NCBI RefSeq assembly: GCF_900475755.1
Contig: NZ_LS483411.1
Location: forward strand, 1 to 64,000
DNA: 64,000 bases
DNA from: Haemophilus influenzae
GTDB lineage: Bacteria > Pseudomonadota > Gammaproteobacteria > Enterobacterales > Pasteurellaceae
Reading direction: 5' to 3'
In this document: in pieces, positions 32,936 through 43,858 of the stretch
How the letters are laid out: every line of letters starts with the position of its first letter
How positions within the stretch are numbered: position 1 is the first letter of the stretch
Translations under genes and position numbers: made by a program
The notes under the pieces: generated by a model
What the model saw: only the letters and a program-made list of their open reading frames with translations
Databases searched by the model: none
What the model was told of the DNA's origin: nothing

Positions 32936-34510
32936 TTGAGTAAACGACTTTTAAAATCTAGCATTGTTGTTAGTTCTATGACGTTATTATCAAGAGTGTT
33001 AGGTCTTGTGCGCGATGTAGTTATCGCTCATCTCATTGGGGCTGGCGCCGCGGCGGACGTCTTTTTATTTGCTAATCGTATCCCAAATTTTCTTCGCCGT
33101 TTATTTGCTGAAGGGGCTTTTTCACAGGCTTTTGTCCCTGTTCTCGCAGAATATCAGAAATCTGGCGATATGAATAAAACCCGTGAATTTATTGGAAAAG
33201 TTTCAGGTACCCTTGGGGGATTGGTGAGTATTGTTACGATCCTCGCAATGGTTGGCTCACCTGTCGTTGCCGCTTTATTTGGGATGGGCTGGTTTACCGA
33301 TTGGATGAATGATGGCCCTGATGCACATAAGTTTGAACAAGCCTCTCTTCTTCTTAAAATAACTTTTCCTTATTTATGGTTTGTTACTTTTGTCGCGCTT
33401 TTTGGAGCTGTACTTAACACGATTGGAAAATTCGGCGTGATGTCCTTTTCACCCGTGTTATTAAATATAGCGATGATTGCCACCGCACTTTTCCTTGCAC
33501 CACAAATGGATAACCCAGATCTTGCACTGGCTATCGGGATTTTTCTAGGCGGATTATTACAGTTCTTATTCCAAATTCCATTTATGAAACAAGCTGGTTT
33601 ACTGGTGAAACCCAAATGGGCTTGGCGGGATGAAGGCGTAACCAAAATTCGTAAATTAATGATCCCTGCGTTATTTGGTGTATCGGTAAGTCAAATTAAT
33701 CTTTTGCTGGATACAGTGATTGCAAGTTTCTTAATGACGGGCTCTATTAGCTGGCTGTATTATTCCGACCGCCTACTGGAATTTCCTCTCGGTTTATTTG
33801 GCATTGCGATTTCTACCGTAATTTTACCAACACTTGCCCGTCACCACGTTAATCGTGAAGGCGATTCAGCAAAAAGTGCGGTTGATTTTCGTAATACAAT
33901 GGATTGGGGCGTGCGAATGATTTTATTACTTGGCGTTCCAGCCGCCATTGGTATTGCTGTATTGGCTCAGCCAATGTTACTTACGCTCTTTATGCGTGGA
34001 AATTTCATGCTAAATGATGTTTATGCCGCCTCTTATTCTTTATGGGCGTTTAATGCGGGTTTGCTTAGCTTTATGTTGATTAAAATCCTCGCCAATGGCT
34101 ATTACGCTCGCCAAGATACCAAAACGCCAGTAAAAATCGGCATTATTGCCATGGTGAGTAATATGGGCTTTAATCTATTGGCGATTCCTTTCAGCTATGT
34201 TGGTTTAGCTATTGCTTCAGCGATGTCCGCAACTCTTAATGCCTATTTGCTCTATCGCGGCTTAGCCAAAGCGGATGTGTACCATTTTTCACGTAAAAGT
34301 GCGGTCTTTTTTGTCAAAGTTTTATTGGCAGCAATTGCAATGGGTGCGGCAGTTTGGTATTACGTGCCTGAAATCAACCAATGGGCGAAAATGGATTTCT
34401 TCATGCGTGTTTATTGGCTTGTTTGGTTGATTGTCTTAGCCGCGATAGTTTATGGCACAACGTTGATTTTATTAGGCGTTCGCAAGCACCATTTGCTGAC
34501 AAAAAACTAA
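32936..34510 (+). CDS. murJ: Lipid II flippase MurJ
   Basis: MurJ (MviN) flips lipid II across the inner membrane for peptidoglycan synthesis. Translation begins at TTG 32936 (MSKRLLKSSIVVSSMTLLSRVLGLVRD). The 524-residue protein has about 14 membrane helices and family motifs such as ANRIPNFLRRLFAEGAFSQA (about 46-65). It is upstream of ribF by 46 bp. Three uptake-signal cores lie in the gene (near 33483, 33873 and 34297). Confidence 0.96.
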   Translation: MSKRLLKSSIVVSSMTLLSRVLGLVRDVVIAHLIGAGAAADVFLFANRIPNFLRRLFAEGAFSQAFVPVLAEYQKSGDMNKTREFIGKVSGTLGGLVSIVTILAMVGSPVVAALFGMGWFTDWMNDGPDAHKFEQASLLLKITFPYLWFVTFVALFGAVLNTIGKFGVMSFSPVLLNIAMIATALFLAPQMDNPDLALAIGIFLGGLLQFLFQIPFMKQAGLLVKPKWAWRDEGVTKIRKLMIPALFGVSVSQINLLLDTVIASFLMTGSISWLYYSDRLLEFPLGLFGIAISTVILPTLARHHVNREGDSAKSAVDFRNTMDWGVRMILLLGVPAAIGIAVLAQPMLLTLFMRGNFMLNDVYAASYSLWAFNAGLLSFMLIKILANGYYARQDTKTPVKIGIIAMVSNMGFNLLAIPFSYVGLAIASAMSATLNAYLLYRGLAKADVYHFSRKSAVFFVKVLLAAIAMGAAVWYYVPEINQWAKMDFFMRVYWLVWLIVLAAIVYGTTLILLGVRKHHLLTKN

Positions 34511-34556
34511 CTTCTCGCTATAATGCCGAAATTCTCTTATTTTCATGGATAAGGAC

Positions 34557-35483
34557 ATGCAATTAATTCGTGGGCTTCATAATGCAAATCGTGTTTTACA
34601 AGGTTGTGCGCTAACGATCGGCAACTTTGATGGTGTGCATTTAGGGCATCAAGCAGTCCTCCGCCATTTACGCCAAAAAGCTGACGAATTAAATTTACCC
34701 ATGGCGGTATTGTTATTTGAATCTCAGCCGCGTGAATATTTTATGGGGGAAAATGCACCTGCACGTTTAATGCGTTTGCGTGACAAAATTTATTATCTCG
34801 AAAAGGCTAAGGTCGATGTCGTAATTGTGGCGAAATTTGACCGCACTTTTGCTGAGCAACCAGCCGATGTTTTTATTGAACAAACGCTTGTTAATCATCT
34901 ACATGTGAAATTTTTAAGTATTGGCGATGATTTCAAATTCGGCTCAAAACGCCAAGGTAATTTTGCCATGTTGCAAGCAGCTAGTAAGCGTTTTGGTTTT
35001 ATTGTTGAAGATAACCGTAGTTTTTGTCTAGATGCACAGCGAATTAGTAGCACTGCGATTCGCGAAGCGTTAGCGAATGATGACTTACAACTTGCAGAAA
35101 ATTTACTCGGTAAACCTTATCGTATTTTCGGGCGTGTGATTCATGGGAATAAATTAGGCAGAACAATAGGATTTCCAACGGCAAATATTCGTTTGCATAG
35201 ACAAGTAAATCCAATCAAAGGCGTTTATGCCGTAAAAGTGCGGTTAAAATCGGGGGAGATTTTTAACGGCGTGGCAAACATGGGAAAACGCCCAACTATA
35301 AATGAATTAATGCAATTATTAGAAGTCCATTTATTTGATTTTTCTCAGAATATTTATGGCCAAATGGTGGAAGTGGAATTCTGCCACAAGATTAGAAACG
35401 AGATTAAATTCCCCTCTTTTGATGATTTGAAAGTGCAAATTGAGAAAGATGTAGAAACTGCGAAAGGCTTTTTTAACAGTTAA
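34557..35483 (+). CDS. ribF: Bifunctional riboflavin kinase/FAD synthetase
   Basis: RibF makes FMN and then FAD from riboflavin. I prefer ATG 34557 (MQLIRGLHNANRV) by homology, four codons into the open frame; the ribosome site is weak for either start. The 308-residue protein has an N-terminal adenylyltransferase domain (TIGNFDGVHLGHQ about 19-31; ISSTAIREAL near 160) and a C-terminal riboflavin kinase domain (GRTIGFPTANI about 198-208). It precedes ileS, as in E. coli, but lspA does not follow. Confidence 0.96.
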   Translation: MQLIRGLHNANRVLQGCALTIGNFDGVHLGHQAVLRHLRQKADELNLPMAVLLFESQPREYFMGENAPARLMRLRDKIYYLEKAKVDVVIVAKFDRTFAEQPADVFIEQTLVNHLHVKFLSIGDDFKFGSKRQGNFAMLQAASKRFGFIVEDNRSFCLDAQRISSTAIREALANDDLQLAENLLGKPYRIFGRVIHGNKLGRTIGFPTANIRLHRQVNPIKGVYAVKVRLKSGEIFNGVANMGKRPTINELMQLLEVHLFDFSQNIYGQMVEVEFCHKIRNEIKFPSFDDLKVQIEKDVETAKGFFNS

Positions 35484-35511
35484 TTTTAAAATGTAAAAAT
35501 TGGAAAATAAA

Positions 35512-38337
35512 ATGACAGTCGATTACAAAAACACTCTTAACCTACCGGAAACCAGCTTTCCAATGCGCGGTGATTTAGCTAAGCGCGAACCTGATATGTT
35601 GAAAAATTGGTACGAGAAAAATCTTTACCAAAAAATTCGTAAAGCGAGTAAGGGCAAAAAATCTTTTATTCTGCACGATGGCCCTCCGTATGCGAATGGT
35701 AACATTCATATTGGTCACGCTGTAAACAAGATTCTGAAAGATATTATTATTAAATCCAAAACGGCGTTAGGTTTTGATTCGCCTTATATCCCGGGTTGGG
35801 ACTGCCACGGCTTGCCAATTGAATTAAAAGTAGAAGGTTTAGTGGGTAAGCCAAACGAGAAAATTACGGCGGCAGAATTTCGTCAAAAATGTCGTGAATA
35901 CGCGGCGGAACAGGTCGAGGGTCAAAAGAAAGACTTTATCCGTTTAGGTGTGTTGGGCGATTGGGATAATCCATATCTCACGATGAATTTCGATACCGAA
36001 GCGAATATTATCCGCACTTTAGGTAAAGTGATTGAAAATGGTCATTTGTATAAAGGCTCAAAACCAGTGCACTGGTGTTTGGATTGCGGTTCTTCTTTAG
36101 CAGAAGCAGAAGTGGAATATGAAGACAAAGTTTCTCCGTCAATTTACGTTCGTTTCCCTGCGGAAAGTGCGGATGAAATTGAAGCTAAATTTTCTGCACA
36201 AGGTAAAGGACAAGGTAAATTATCAGCCGTCATTTGGACTACCACACCTTGGACAATGCCATCTAACCGTGCGATTGCGGTGAATGCAGACTTAGAATAC
36301 AACTTAGTCCAACTTGGCGATGAGCGTGTAATTTTAGCCGCTGAATTAGTTGAGTCCGTAGCGAAAGCCGTGGGCGTAGAACAAGTTAAAATTTTAGGTT
36401 CAGTAAAAGGTGCTGATCTTGAATTAAGCCGTTTCCATCATCCATTCTATGATTTTACTGTACCAGTGATTTTAGGCGATCACGTAACCACTGATGGCGG
36501 TACGGGTTTAGTACATACCGCACCTGATCACGGTTTAGACGATTTTGTCGTGGGTAAACAATATGATTTACCAATGGCGGGTCTTGTATCGAATGATGGT
36601 AAATTTATTTCAACGACCGAATTCTTTGCAGGCAAAGGCGTATTTGAAGCAAATCCGCTTGTGATAGAAAAATTACAAGAAGTAGGTAACTTATTAAAAG
36701 TTGAAAAAATCAAACACAGCTATCCACACTGCTGGCGTCACAAAACGCCAATTATTTTCCGTGCAACACCGCAATGGTTTATCGGCATGGAAACGCAAGG
36801 TTTACGCCAACAAGCATTAGGCGAAATCAAACAAGTTCGCTGGATTCCAGATTGGGGTCAAGCACGTATCGAGAAAATGGTTGAAAACCGCCCAGACTGG
36901 TGTATTTCACGCCAACGTACTTGGGGTGTGCCGATGACGTTGTTCGTGCATAAAGAAACCGAAGAACTTCATCCGCGTACCTTAGAGCTACTTGAAGAAG
37001 TGGCGAAACGTGTAGAAAGATCGGGTATTCAAGCTTGGTGGGATTTAGACGAAAAAGAATTATTAGGGGCGGATGCAGAAACCTATCGCAAAGTGCCAGA
37101 TACCCTTGACGTATGGTTTGACTCAGGATCGACTTATTCTTCTGTGGTAGCAAATCGCCCAGAATTTAACGGTCAAGATATCGACATGTATTTAGAAGGT
37201 TCTGACCAACACCGTGGTTGGTTTATGTCTTCTTTAATGCTTTCTACGGCAACAGATAGCAAAGCACCATACAAGCAAGTATTAACCCATGGTTTCACTG
37301 TGGATGGTCAAGGCCGTAAGATGTCAAAATCTATCGGTAACATCGTGACACCACAAGAAGTCATGGATAAATTCGGTGGTGATATTTTACGTTTATGGGT
37401 TGCTTCAACAGACTATACGGGCGAAATGACCGTTTCTGATGAAATCTTAAAACGTGCAGCGGATAGCTATCGCCGTATTCGTAACACCGCGCGTTTCTTA
37501 TTAGCAAACTTGAATGGTTTTGATCCAAAACGTGATTTAGTCAAACCAGAAGAAATGATTAGCCTAGATCGCTGGGCAGTCGCTTGTGCATTAGATGCAC
37601 AAAATGAAATTAAAGATGCGTACGATAACTATCAATTCCACACTGTGGTACAACGTTTAATGCGTTTCTGTTCGGTAGAAATGGGGTCGTTCTATTTAGA
37701 TATTATCAAAGACCGTCAATATACAACTAAAGCGGATAGCCTTGCTCGTCGTAGCTGTCAAACTGCGTTATGGCATATTGCTGAAGCATTAGTTCGTTGG
37801 ATGGCACCAATCTTATCTTTCACTGCCGATGAAATTTGGCAACACTTGCCACAAACCGAAAGTGCTCGTGCAGAATTCGTATTTACTGAAGAATTTTATC
37901 AAGGCTTATTTGGTTTAGGCGAGAATGAAAAATTAGATGATGCTTACTGGCAACAACTGATTAAAGTTCGTTCAGAAGTGAACCGCGTATTAGAAATTTC
38001 TCGTAACAATAAAGAAATAGGCGGCGGTTTAGAAGCAGAAGTGACCCTTTATGCGAATGACGAATATCGTGCATTGTTAGAACAATTAGGCAATGAATTA
38101 CGTTTTGTATTAATTACCTCAAAAGTAGATGTAAAATCTTTATCGGAAAAACCTGCTGATTTAGCGGACGGCGAATTAGAGGGTATCACAGTAAGCGTAA
38201 CACGTTCTAACGCAGAAAAATGCCCTCGTTGCTGGCATTATTCTGACAAAATTGGGGTAAACCCAGAATATCCAATGCTTTGTCCACGTTGTGTAGAAAA
38301 TGTAGTGGGCAATGGAGAAGTTCGACACTTTGCATAA
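35512..38337 (+). CDS. ileS: Isoleucyl-tRNA synthetase
   Basis: IleS charges tRNA-Ile and edits valine. The start is ATG 35512 ([18 protein letters not shown]) with GGAAAATAAA ahead; the ATG four codons earlier lacks a ribosome site. The 941-residue class I enzyme carries the HIGH motif in [11 protein letters not shown] (about 62), the KMSKS loop (KMSKSIGN, about 604-611), the CP1 editing domain between, and a C-terminal zinc finger (CPRCWHY ... CPRCVENV, about 905-930). Confidence 0.98.
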   Translation: MTVDYKNTLNLPETSFPMRGDLAKREPDMLKNWYEKNLYQKIRKASKGKKSFILHDGPPYANGNIHIGHAVNKILKDIIIKSKTALGFDSPYIPGWDCHGLPIELKVEGLVGKPNEKITAAEFRQKCREYAAEQVEGQKKDFIRLGVLGDWDNPYLTMNFDTEANIIRTLGKVIENGHLYKGSKPVHWCLDCGSSLAEAEVEYEDKVSPSIYVRFPAESADEIEAKFSAQGKGQGKLSAVIWTTTPWTMPSNRAIAVNADLEYNLVQLGDERVILAAELVESVAKAVGVEQVKILGSVKGADLELSRFHHPFYDFTVPVILGDHVTTDGGTGLVHTAPDHGLDDFVVGKQYDLPMAGLVSNDGKFISTTEFFAGKGVFEANPLVIEKLQEVGNLLKVEKIKHSYPHCWRHKTPIIFRATPQWFIGMETQGLRQQALGEIKQVRWIPDWGQARIEKMVENRPDWCISRQRTWGVPMTLFVHKETEELHPRTLELLEEVAKRVERSGIQAWWDLDEKELLGADAETYRKVPDTLDVWFDSGSTYSSVVANRPEFNGQDIDMYLEGSDQHRGWFMSSLMLSTATDSKAPYKQVLTHGFTVDGQGRKMSKSIGNIVTPQEVMDKFGGDILRLWVASTDYTGEMTVSDEILKRAADSYRRIRNTARFLLANLNGFDPKRDLVKPEEMISLDRWAVACALDAQNEIKDAYDNYQFHTVVQRLMRFCSVEMGSFYLDIIKDRQYTTKADSLARRSCQTALWHIAEALVRWMAPILSFTADEIWQHLPQTESARAEFVFTEEFYQGLFGLGENEKLDDAYWQQLIKVRSEVNRVLEISRNNKEIGGGLEAEVTLYANDEYRALLEQLGNELRFVLITSKVDVKSLSEKPADLADGELEGITVSVTRSNAEKCPRCWHYSDKIGVNPEYPMLCPRCVENVVGNGEVRHFA

Positions 38338-38457
38338 TTAAATTCATTGTAAAACCAAAAAGTGCGATTGATTTGCTCAGCCCTCAAAAGTTAGACTAAA
38401 TAAGCAACAATTATGGGCAGATTAATTCACCGCACTTTTTCTATTAAGGAGCAAACA

Positions 38458-38808
38458 ATGGCAGAAGAAACAATTTTTAGTAAAATCATCCGTAAAGAAA
38501 TTCCAGCAAATATCGTCTATCAAGATGAATTAGTCACTGCATTTCGTGATATTTCCCCCCAAGCTAAAACACATATTTTAATTATTCCAAATAAAGTTAT
38601 TCCCACAGTGAATGATGTGACGGAGCAAGATGAAATAATGCTAGGTCGATTATTCAGTGTAGCGGCTAAATTAGCTAAAGAAGAAGGCATTGCGGAAGAT
38701 GGTTATCGCCTAATTGTGAATTGCAATAAATATGGTGGGCAAGAAGTATTCCATTTACATATGCATTTAGTTGGTGGAGAACCTTTAGGTAAAATGTTAG
38801 CGAAATAA
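38458..38808 (+). CDS. hinT: HIT family purine nucleoside phosphoramidase HinT
   Basis: HinT hydrolyses adenosine phosphoramidates. The start is ATG 38458 ([23 protein letters not shown]), preceded by AAGGAGCAAACA. The 116-residue protein shows the histidine triad HLHMHLVGG near 99-107. Its TAA overlaps the ATG of the next gene (TAATG), so ycfL is translationally coupled; the two also adjoin in E. coli. Confidence 0.96.
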   Translation: MAEETIFSKIIRKEIPANIVYQDELVTAFRDISPQAKTHILIIPNKVIPTVNDVTEQDEIMLGRLFSVAAKLAKEEGIAEDGYRLIVNCNKYGGQEVFHLHMHLVGGEPLGKMLAK

Positions 38809-39158
38809 TGAAAAAATATTTTCTAATTTTGGCGAGCTTTATGCTCGCGGCTTGTTCAATTTCAGAGCAAAACTTAACTTATTCAACAAAGCCGATTTTG
38901 AATATTACGTCGTCTCTTTCGCCTTTAATTCAAGTTGAAACGACTCAAAAATCAGCGGTTATAAAAAATAAAAGTCAGCAACTTTTGAATATAAGTTACC
39001 ATTTATATTGGTACGATCATTTAGGGGTAACCCAAATTTGGAAAAATCAGCGAGAAAGTTATTCCGCTCAATTTTTGCTAAAACCACAAGAGCAAAAATC
39101 AATTGATTTAACTAAACCTACTGTAGAAAGTAAAAATTACCGCCTTTATTTAAAATAA
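38808..39158 (+). CDS. ycfL: YcfL family lipoprotein
   Basis: A 116-residue lipoprotein with lipobox MLAACS (acylated Cys about 16) and a small beta-sandwich-like mature domain (YHLYWYDHLGVTQIW near 62-76) typical of the YcfL family, whose function is unknown. It overlaps hinT by one base and is followed 3 bp later by nagZ. In E. coli the ycfL-lpoB-thiK-nagZ neighbourhood concerns the cell wall; lpoB and thiK are absent here. Confidence 0.9.
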   Translation: MKKYFLILASFMLAACSISEQNLTYSTKPILNITSSLSPLIQVETTQKSAVIKNKSQQLLNISYHLYWYDHLGVTQIWKNQRESYSAQFLLKPQEQKSIDLTKPTVESKNYRLYLK

Positions 39159-39161
39159 TTT

Positions 39162-40217
39162 ATGAGCACCTTGTTAATTGATTTAAAAGGAAAAGAGTTG
39201 GAACAAGAGGAAGTTGAGTTACTTTCGCACCCTCTTGTTGCAGGATTGATTTTATTTACTCGAAATTTTGAAGACAGAGAACAAATTCAAGAATTAATTC
39301 GTTCTGTTCGCCAACGAGTAAAAAAGCCTTTATTAATTACAGTGGATCAAGAAGGTGGACGAGTTCAACGTTTTCGTGATGGATTTACAATGTTGCCTTC
39401 AATGCAGGCTTTTCAAGAAACACTATCAGCAACTGAACAAGTAAGTTTTGCTAAAGAAGCAGGTTGGCAAATGGCAGCAGAAATGATTGCTTTGGATATT
39501 GACTTGAGTTTTGCACCAGTGCTGGATTTGGGGCATGAATGTCGAGCGATTGGTGATCGCAGTTTTTCATCTGATGTAAAAAGTGCGGTAAATTTAGCCA
39601 CCGCTTTTATTGATGGTATGCATCAAGCAGGTATGGCATCTACGGGTAAACATTTTCCCGGTCATGGTCATGTATTAGCCGATTCCCATTTAGAAACACC
39701 TTATGATGATCGCGCAAAAGACGAAATTTTTGGTTACGATCTCCAACCTTTCCAACAGTTGATTTCACAAAATAAACTCGATGCGATTATGCCTGCTCAC
39801 GTGATTTATGGACAATGTGATAGTCAGCCTGCAAGTGGTTCAGAATATTGGTTGAAAGAAATTTTACGCAAGAAATTAAATTTCCAAGGTACAATTTTTT
39901 CCGATGATCTAGGAATGAAAGGCGCGGGAGTAATGGGGAATTTTGTAGAGCGTAGCAAAAAAGCACTGAATGCAGGTTGTGATCTTTTGTTACTGTGCAA
40001 TGAACGTGAAGGTGTCATTCAAGTATTAGATAATCTAAAACTTACTGAAAATGAACCGCACTTTATGGCTCGTCAAGCTCGCTTAAAAAATTTATTTAAG
40101 CGTAGCGTAATCGAATGGAATGACTTGGTTTTAGATCAACGTTGGAAACTGAATCATCGAAATCTCGCAGATATTCAAAGCCGTTGGCTAGATATTCAGG
40201 CCGCAAAAAATGATTGA
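39162..40217 (+). CDS. nagZ: Beta-N-acetylhexosaminidase NagZ
   Basis: NagZ removes N-acetylglucosamine from anhydromuropeptides in cytoplasmic peptidoglycan recycling. The 351-residue glycoside hydrolase family 3 protein has no signal peptide and shows [17 protein letters not shown] (about 60-76), the catalytic loop [19 protein letters not shown] (about 165-183) and the nucleophile Asp in [11 protein letters not shown] (about 246-256). It starts 3 bp after ycfL, and rlmC begins inside its last codons. Confidence 0.97.
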   Translation: MSTLLIDLKGKELEQEEVELLSHPLVAGLILFTRNFEDREQIQELIRSVRQRVKKPLLITVDQEGGRVQRFRDGFTMLPSMQAFQETLSATEQVSFAKEAGWQMAAEMIALDIDLSFAPVLDLGHECRAIGDRSFSSDVKSAVNLATAFIDGMHQAGMASTGKHFPGHGHVLADSHLETPYDDRAKDEIFGYDLQPFQQLISQNKLDAIMPAHVIYGQCDSQPASGSEYWLKEILRKKLNFQGTIFSDDLGMKGAGVMGNFVERSKKALNAGCDLLLLCNEREGVIQVLDNLKLTENEPHFMARQARLKNLFKRSVIEWNDLVLDQRWKLNHRNLADIQSRWLDIQAAKND

Positions 40218-41397
40218 TTGTCGATACTATCAACAAAATGAATGTCGTTCTTGTCAATGGCTTGAAATACCTTATAGTCAGCAGCTTGCTGAAAAACAAC
40301 ATCATTTAAAGCAGCAACTGATTTCTATTAATTGCGATAAAGCTCAATGGTTAGCTCCTTTTCAATCTAATGAACAAGGCTTTCGTAATAAAGCAAAAAT
40401 GGTTGTTAGTGGCAGTGTGGAACGCCCAATACTTGGTATTTTAAAAAATCCTAATGATCCACAAAGTGCAATTGATTTGTGTGATTGTCCTCTTTATCCT
40501 GCACATTTCTCAATAATTTTTTCAATCCTCAAAGATTTTATTGGTCGCGCGGGTTTAGTACCTTATAACATTGCTAAACAAAAAGGTGAACTTAAATATA
40601 TTTTACTGACAGAAAGTATCGCAACAGGAAAATTAATGTTGCGTTTTGTGTTACGTACAGAAAATAAATTGCCATTAATCCGTCGAGAATTACCAAAATT
40701 ATTAGAAAAACTACCGCACTTAGAAGTGGTTAGCGTTAATTTGCAACCACTGCACGCTGCTATTTTGGAGGGAGAACAAGAAATTTTTCTGACAGAACAA
40801 CAATTTTTGCCAGAAAATTTCAATAATATTCCGCTTTTTATTCGTCCACAAGGCTTCTTTCAAACTAATCCTAAAGTGGCGGAGGGATTATATGCAACCG
40901 CTCAACAATGGGTATCTGAATTACCTATTTATAACCTATGGGATCTATTTTGTGGTGTAGGTGGATTTGGCTTACATTGCGCCAAAGCGTTACAGGAAAA
41001 ATGGGAAAAACCCACAGAATTAACGGGAATTGAAATTTCTTCTTCTGCTATTTTAGCGGCGAGTAATTCTGCTAAAATACTGGGGTTAGAATATATAAAT
41101 TTTCAATCTCTAGATGCAGCAAGCGTGATTGAAAATAAAAATGAAAATAAGCCAGATCTTGTGATTGTAAATCCACCACGTCGTGGAATTGGAAAGAAAT
41201 TAAGTGAATTTCTTAACGAAATGCAATCAGACTTTGTTTTATATTCTAGTTGTAATTCTGTCACAATGGGTAAAGATTTCACTTATTTGACCCATTACAA
41301 ACCATTAAAAATTCAACTTTTTGATATGTTTCCACAAACATCTCATTATGAAGTATTAGTTCTATTACAAAGAAAAAAGAATAATCAAAAAATATAA
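40210..41397 (+). CDS. rlmC: 23S rRNA (uracil-747-C5)-methyltransferase RlmC
   Basis: RlmC (RumB) methylates U747 of 23S rRNA. The 395-residue protein begins with the iron-sulfur cysteine cluster ([17 protein letters not shown], with a fourth Cys near DLCDCPLYP). The SAM site is [16 protein letters not shown] (about 244-259) and the catalytic cysteine lies in [13 protein letters not shown] (about 353-365). It overlaps nagZ by 8 bp. The element at 41411 starts only 14 bp after its stop. Confidence 0.96.
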   Translation: MIDCRYYQQNECRSCQWLEIPYSQQLAEKQHHLKQQLISINCDKAQWLAPFQSNEQGFRNKAKMVVSGSVERPILGILKNPNDPQSAIDLCDCPLYPAHFSIIFSILKDFIGRAGLVPYNIAKQKGELKYILLTESIATGKLMLRFVLRTENKLPLIRRELPKLLEKLPHLEVVSVNLQPLHAAILEGEQEIFLTEQQFLPENFNNIPLFIRPQGFFQTNPKVAEGLYATAQQWVSELPIYNLWDLFCGVGGFGLHCAKALQEKWEKPTELTGIEISSSAILAASNSAKILGLEYINFQSLDAASVIENKNENKPDLVIVNPPRRGIGKKLSEFLNEMQSDFVLYSSCNSVTMGKDFTYLTHYKPLKIQLFDMFPQTSHYEVLVLLQRKKNNQKI

Positions 41398-41410
41398 ATA
41401 GTTTGAGGAT

Positions 41411-41632
41411 TTGAAAGAAGGGTGGTGGAACTAAGCAGAATTGGTCTTAACAGCAAGTGGCTTACTGCACGCATCCCTGCGGGATTTCTACCCAGCCCAC
41501 CATAGATTAGAAAATGCATCTCGGTGTTCTAGCTTTTGCAGCATAAAACTATGCAATAAGGTTTAAACCTTTAAAGCCACTATATCAGGAGACCAATCCT
41601 GTCTTCTTACAATATCCGTAAGAAGTGAAGCA
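41411..41632 (+). ncRNA. Candidate HEARO-like (IscB omega) RNA element, orphan
   Basis: The 352-bp gap between rlmC and crp contains no protein-coding frame but a dense series of hairpins. They are GGTGG (41424-41428) with CCACC (41497-41501) closing a region that includes ATCCC-TGC-GGGAT (41473-41485); GCATA-AAAC-TATGC (41541-41554); the palindrome AGGTTTAAACCT (41559-41570); CAGGA/TCCTG (41586-41601); and a perfect 8-bp stem CTTCTTAC/GTAAGAAG (41603-41625). The last is followed by GTGA (41625-41628) and ATGA (41633-41636). The layout, the GC-rich ACGCATCCCTGCGGGAT segment and the 3' ATGA/GTGA resemble my recollection of HEARO RNAs, the omega RNA scaffolds of IscB nucleases. No iscB is nearby. 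Both boundaries and the strand are tentative; another structured RNA or a MITE is possible. Confidence 0.55.
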
Positions 41633-41693
41633 ATGATAAAATCCTTTATATTAATTGTCAATTAATGTTTTGAATATTCTTTCCAATTAAACA

Positions 41694-41731
41694 AAAACCA
41701 CCCAAATTGATTTCGGATGGTTTTATTTTGA
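41694..41731. terminator. crp terminator
   Basis: AAAACCACCC and GGATGGTTTT form a stem with one mismatch around an AT-rich loop, with A and T runs on either side. It lies just downstream of the crp stop on the minus strand and could also end transcription from the rlmC side. Confidence 0.75.
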
Positions 41732-41749
41732 ATAAATTATGATGAAAAA

Positions 41750-42424
41750 TTATCTTGCGCCATATACAACGATGGTTTTTCCATGGGCATGAATAAGGTT
41801 CTGATCCTCTAACATCTTGATAATTCGTCCCACAGTTTCCCGTGAACAACCCACCATTTGCCCTATTTCTTGGCGTGTAATTTTGATTTGCATACCATCA
41901 GGATGGGTCATTGCATCGGGTTGTTTAGCTAAATTCATCAGTGTTTGAGCGATACGCCCTGCTACATCTAAGAATGCAAGGTTACTTACTTGACGTGATG
42001 TATTTTGCAAACGTCTTGCCAATTGTGCGGTTAAAAACATTAAGATTTCTGGGTTTGCTTGAATTAATTGACGATATTTTTTATAAGAAATCTCAGCAAT
42101 TTCACATGTTGTTTTTGTTTTTACCCAAGCTGATCGTTTTGAACCCTCATCAAATAATCCCGCTTCTCCAAAAAATTGTCCTGCACCTAAGTAAGTGAGA
42201 ATCATCTCTTTGCCTTCATCATCTTTTGAAGACACCATTACAGAGCCTTTAATTACATAATACAACGTAGTCGCATCTTCCCCTGCGTGAATTAAAGTTG
42301 ATTTTGCAGGATATTTATGCAAATGGCAGTGGGTAAGAAACCAATCTAAAATGGGATCATTCGGTGTTGTTTCTTCCTGCGGAGATGTTACAACATCATC
42401 AACTTCAGTTAATTCATTTGACAT
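41750..42424 (-). CDS. crp: cAMP-activated global regulator CRP
   Basis: CRP binds cAMP and activates catabolic genes; in H. influenzae it also drives competence genes at CRP-S sites together with Sxy. The 224-residue protein has a cyclic-nucleotide domain (about 30-130; phosphate-binding [15 protein letters not shown] near 82-96) and a C-terminal winged helix with recognition segment [20 protein letters not shown] (about 185-204). Its start lies inside the end of yheU (16-bp overlap). Three CRP-S sites in this window (14254, 45653, 59909) are likely targets. Confidence 0.97.
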   Translation of the reverse strand: MSNELTEVDDVVTSPQEETTPNDPILDWFLTHCHLHKYPAKSTLIHAGEDATTLYYVIKGSVMVSSKDDEGKEMILTYLGAGQFFGEAGLFDEGSKRSAWVKTKTTCEIAEISYKKYRQLIQANPEILMFLTAQLARRLQNTSRQVSNLAFLDVAGRIAQTLMNLAKQPDAMTHPDGMQIKITRQEIGQMVGCSRETVGRIIKMLEDQNLIHAHGKTIVVYGAR

Positions 42425-42660
42425 TCGTACTCCTTACATTCCTGTTTCAAAAATTCCGTTTTATTTTTGATGTTAATGGATTCATGCAATTCAGACCATA
42501 CAATCACCGCAATTCCATTGCGAATTTGAGTCAGTAAAAGTTGTTTTTTTTGGTTGAGTGAAAGTTCTTCTATACCGTAATCAGTTCCTTCGCGTAAAAT
42601 CACGCTTTCTACGATATTATCTAATGTTTCTGCTTCTAGTTCTTGCCAAGGAATAATCAT
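42409..42660 (-). CDS. yheU: YheU family protein
   Basis: The start is ATG 42660, giving [20 protein letters not shown] and an 83-residue protein that matches the YheU (UPF0270) family (REGTDYG and [13 protein letters not shown] motifs). No biochemical function is known. It overlaps crp by 16 bp and so is probably co-transcribed with it. The open frame extends to 42738 but without homology. Confidence 0.93.
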   Translation of the reverse strand: MIIPWQELEAETLDNIVESVILREGTDYGIEELSLNQKKQLLLTQIRNGIAVIVWSELHESINIKNKTEFLKQECKEYECQMN

Positions 42661-42682
42661 ATATTTACTCAGTAAAGTCAAT

Positions 42683-43339
42683 TTAGGCAAAAAGTGGCTC
42701 GATAAAACGCCATTGTTGTTCAAAAGACTGGCTTGCATTCAGACGGAAATTAGTACGAACATAGCGCATAAATTGTCCTTCACATAGTGTCACTAAATGC
42801 GAAGCAATTATGCGTTCATCCACATTAAAGCCACGCCCTTCACGCAATTTTCGCATCTGTAAAATATTGACAAACTGCATTTCAAGACGATCGAAAAATT
42901 GTGCCACACGAGCTTGTAATTGAGCTTCTTCAAACATTAATGCGTGACCTGTTAGAACACGTGTCAATCCAGGATTTTTACGGGCAAAATCCAAAATTGT
43001 TTGTAAAATGTCGTGAATGCGATTCATTGTTTGAGTTTCGTTACGAATTGACGCTGTAATTCGGCTCAGCAAAGTATTTTCAATATGTTCAATTAATGCT
43101 TCAAACATTTTTGTTTTACTTGGGAAATAACGATACAGTGCCGCTTCAGATACACCAACTTCTTTTGCTAGACGAGCCGTTGTCATACGCTCCATGCCAC
43201 GTTCCGAATGAAGCATATGTATCAATACTGTAAGCACTTGCTGACGGCGTTCTTTTACCGTTCTTTTTTCAATTTTTGGAGTTTCAATTTTAGGCGCAAT
43301 CTCTTCTACGCCTGATAAAGATAATTGTTCTTCTACCAT
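42683..43339 (-). CDS. slmA: Nucleoid occlusion factor SlmA
   Basis: SlmA is a TetR-type DNA-binding protein that blocks FtsZ assembly over the nucleoid. The 218-residue protein has an N-terminal helix-turn-helix ([20 protein letters not shown], about 54-73) and the SlmA-type ligand-free C-terminal domain ([12 protein letters not shown] near 190). It follows dut by 3 bp in the conserved coaBC-dut-slmA order. Confidence 0.95.
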   Translation of the reverse strand: MVEEQLSLSGVEEIAPKIETPKIEKRTVKERRQQVLTVLIHMLHSERGMERMTTARLAKEVGVSEAALYRYFPSKTKMFEALIEHIENTLLSRITASIRNETQTMNRIHDILQTILDFARKNPGLTRVLTGHALMFEEAQLQARVAQFFDRLEMQFVNILQMRKLREGRGFNVDERIIASHLVTLCEGQFMRYVRTNFRLNASQSFEQQWRFIEPLFA

Positions 43340-43342
43340 AAA

Positions 43343-43798
43343 TTATTGTTTACCTGAATGACCGAAACCGCCTTCGCCACGTTCGGTTTGTTGAAAATCT
43401 TCTACAATATTAAATTCAGCTTGTACCACAGGCACAAAAACAAGTTGAGCAATACGATCGCCAACTTCAATTTTGAATGGCTCATTTCCACGATTCCACA
43501 TTGATACCATTAATGGTCCTTGATAATCGGAGTCAATTAATCCTACAAGGTTTCCTAGCACAATGCCATGTTTATGACCAAGACCCGAGCGAGGCAAAAT
43601 CACGGCAGCTAAATTTGGATCTGCAATATAAATTGAAAGCCCCGTTGGAATTAATTTTGTCTCCCCCGCTTGAATTTCAAAAGTTTCATCGATCAACGCC
43701 CGCAAATCAAGACCTGCAGAACCTTCAGTTGCGTAAGTTGGCAGAGGAAATTCATTGCCAATACGAGGATCTAAAATTTTTACGTCAATTTTTTTCAT
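43343..43798 (-). CDS. dut: dUTP pyrophosphatase
   Basis: Dut hydrolyses dUTP to dUMP, keeping uracil out of DNA. Start chosen at ATG 43798 ([14 protein letters not shown]), with GGAG seven bases upstream; the frame is open 54 bp further but those codons come from the edge of the palindromic array. The 151-residue trimeric dUTPase shows the five family motifs, among them [33 protein letters not shown], and C-terminal [11 protein letters not shown] 568-bp repeat array separates it from coaBC, where these genes normally abut. Confidence 0.97.
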   Translation of the reverse strand: MKKIDVKILDPRIGNEFPLPTYATEGSAGLDLRALIDETFEIQAGETKLIPTGLSIYIADPNLAAVILPRSGLGHKHGIVLGNLVGLIDSDYQGPLMVSMWNRGNEPFKIEVGDRIAQLVFVPVVQAEFNIVEDFQQTERGEGGFGHSGKQ

Positions 43799-43858
43799 GT
43801 AATACTCCGTTTGAAATTCATTCTGCGATTGATTGCCTAGGGTAAAACACATTGCAAT

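Noticed and set aside
41421..41501. tmRNA, 6S RNA or RNase P RNA for the rlmC-crp element
   Set aside because: None of the conserved sequences of those RNAs that I know is present, and those genes are expected elsewhere.
41398..41749. Degraded protein-coding gene between rlmC and crp
   Set aside because: Stops are frequent in all frames, and the signal is one of stem-loops, not codons.
43799..43852. Eighteen-codon N-terminal extension of dut (MCFTLGNQ...)
   Set aside because: The codons derive from the repeat edge; the [10 protein letters not shown] start has a ribosome site and matches all known dUTPases.
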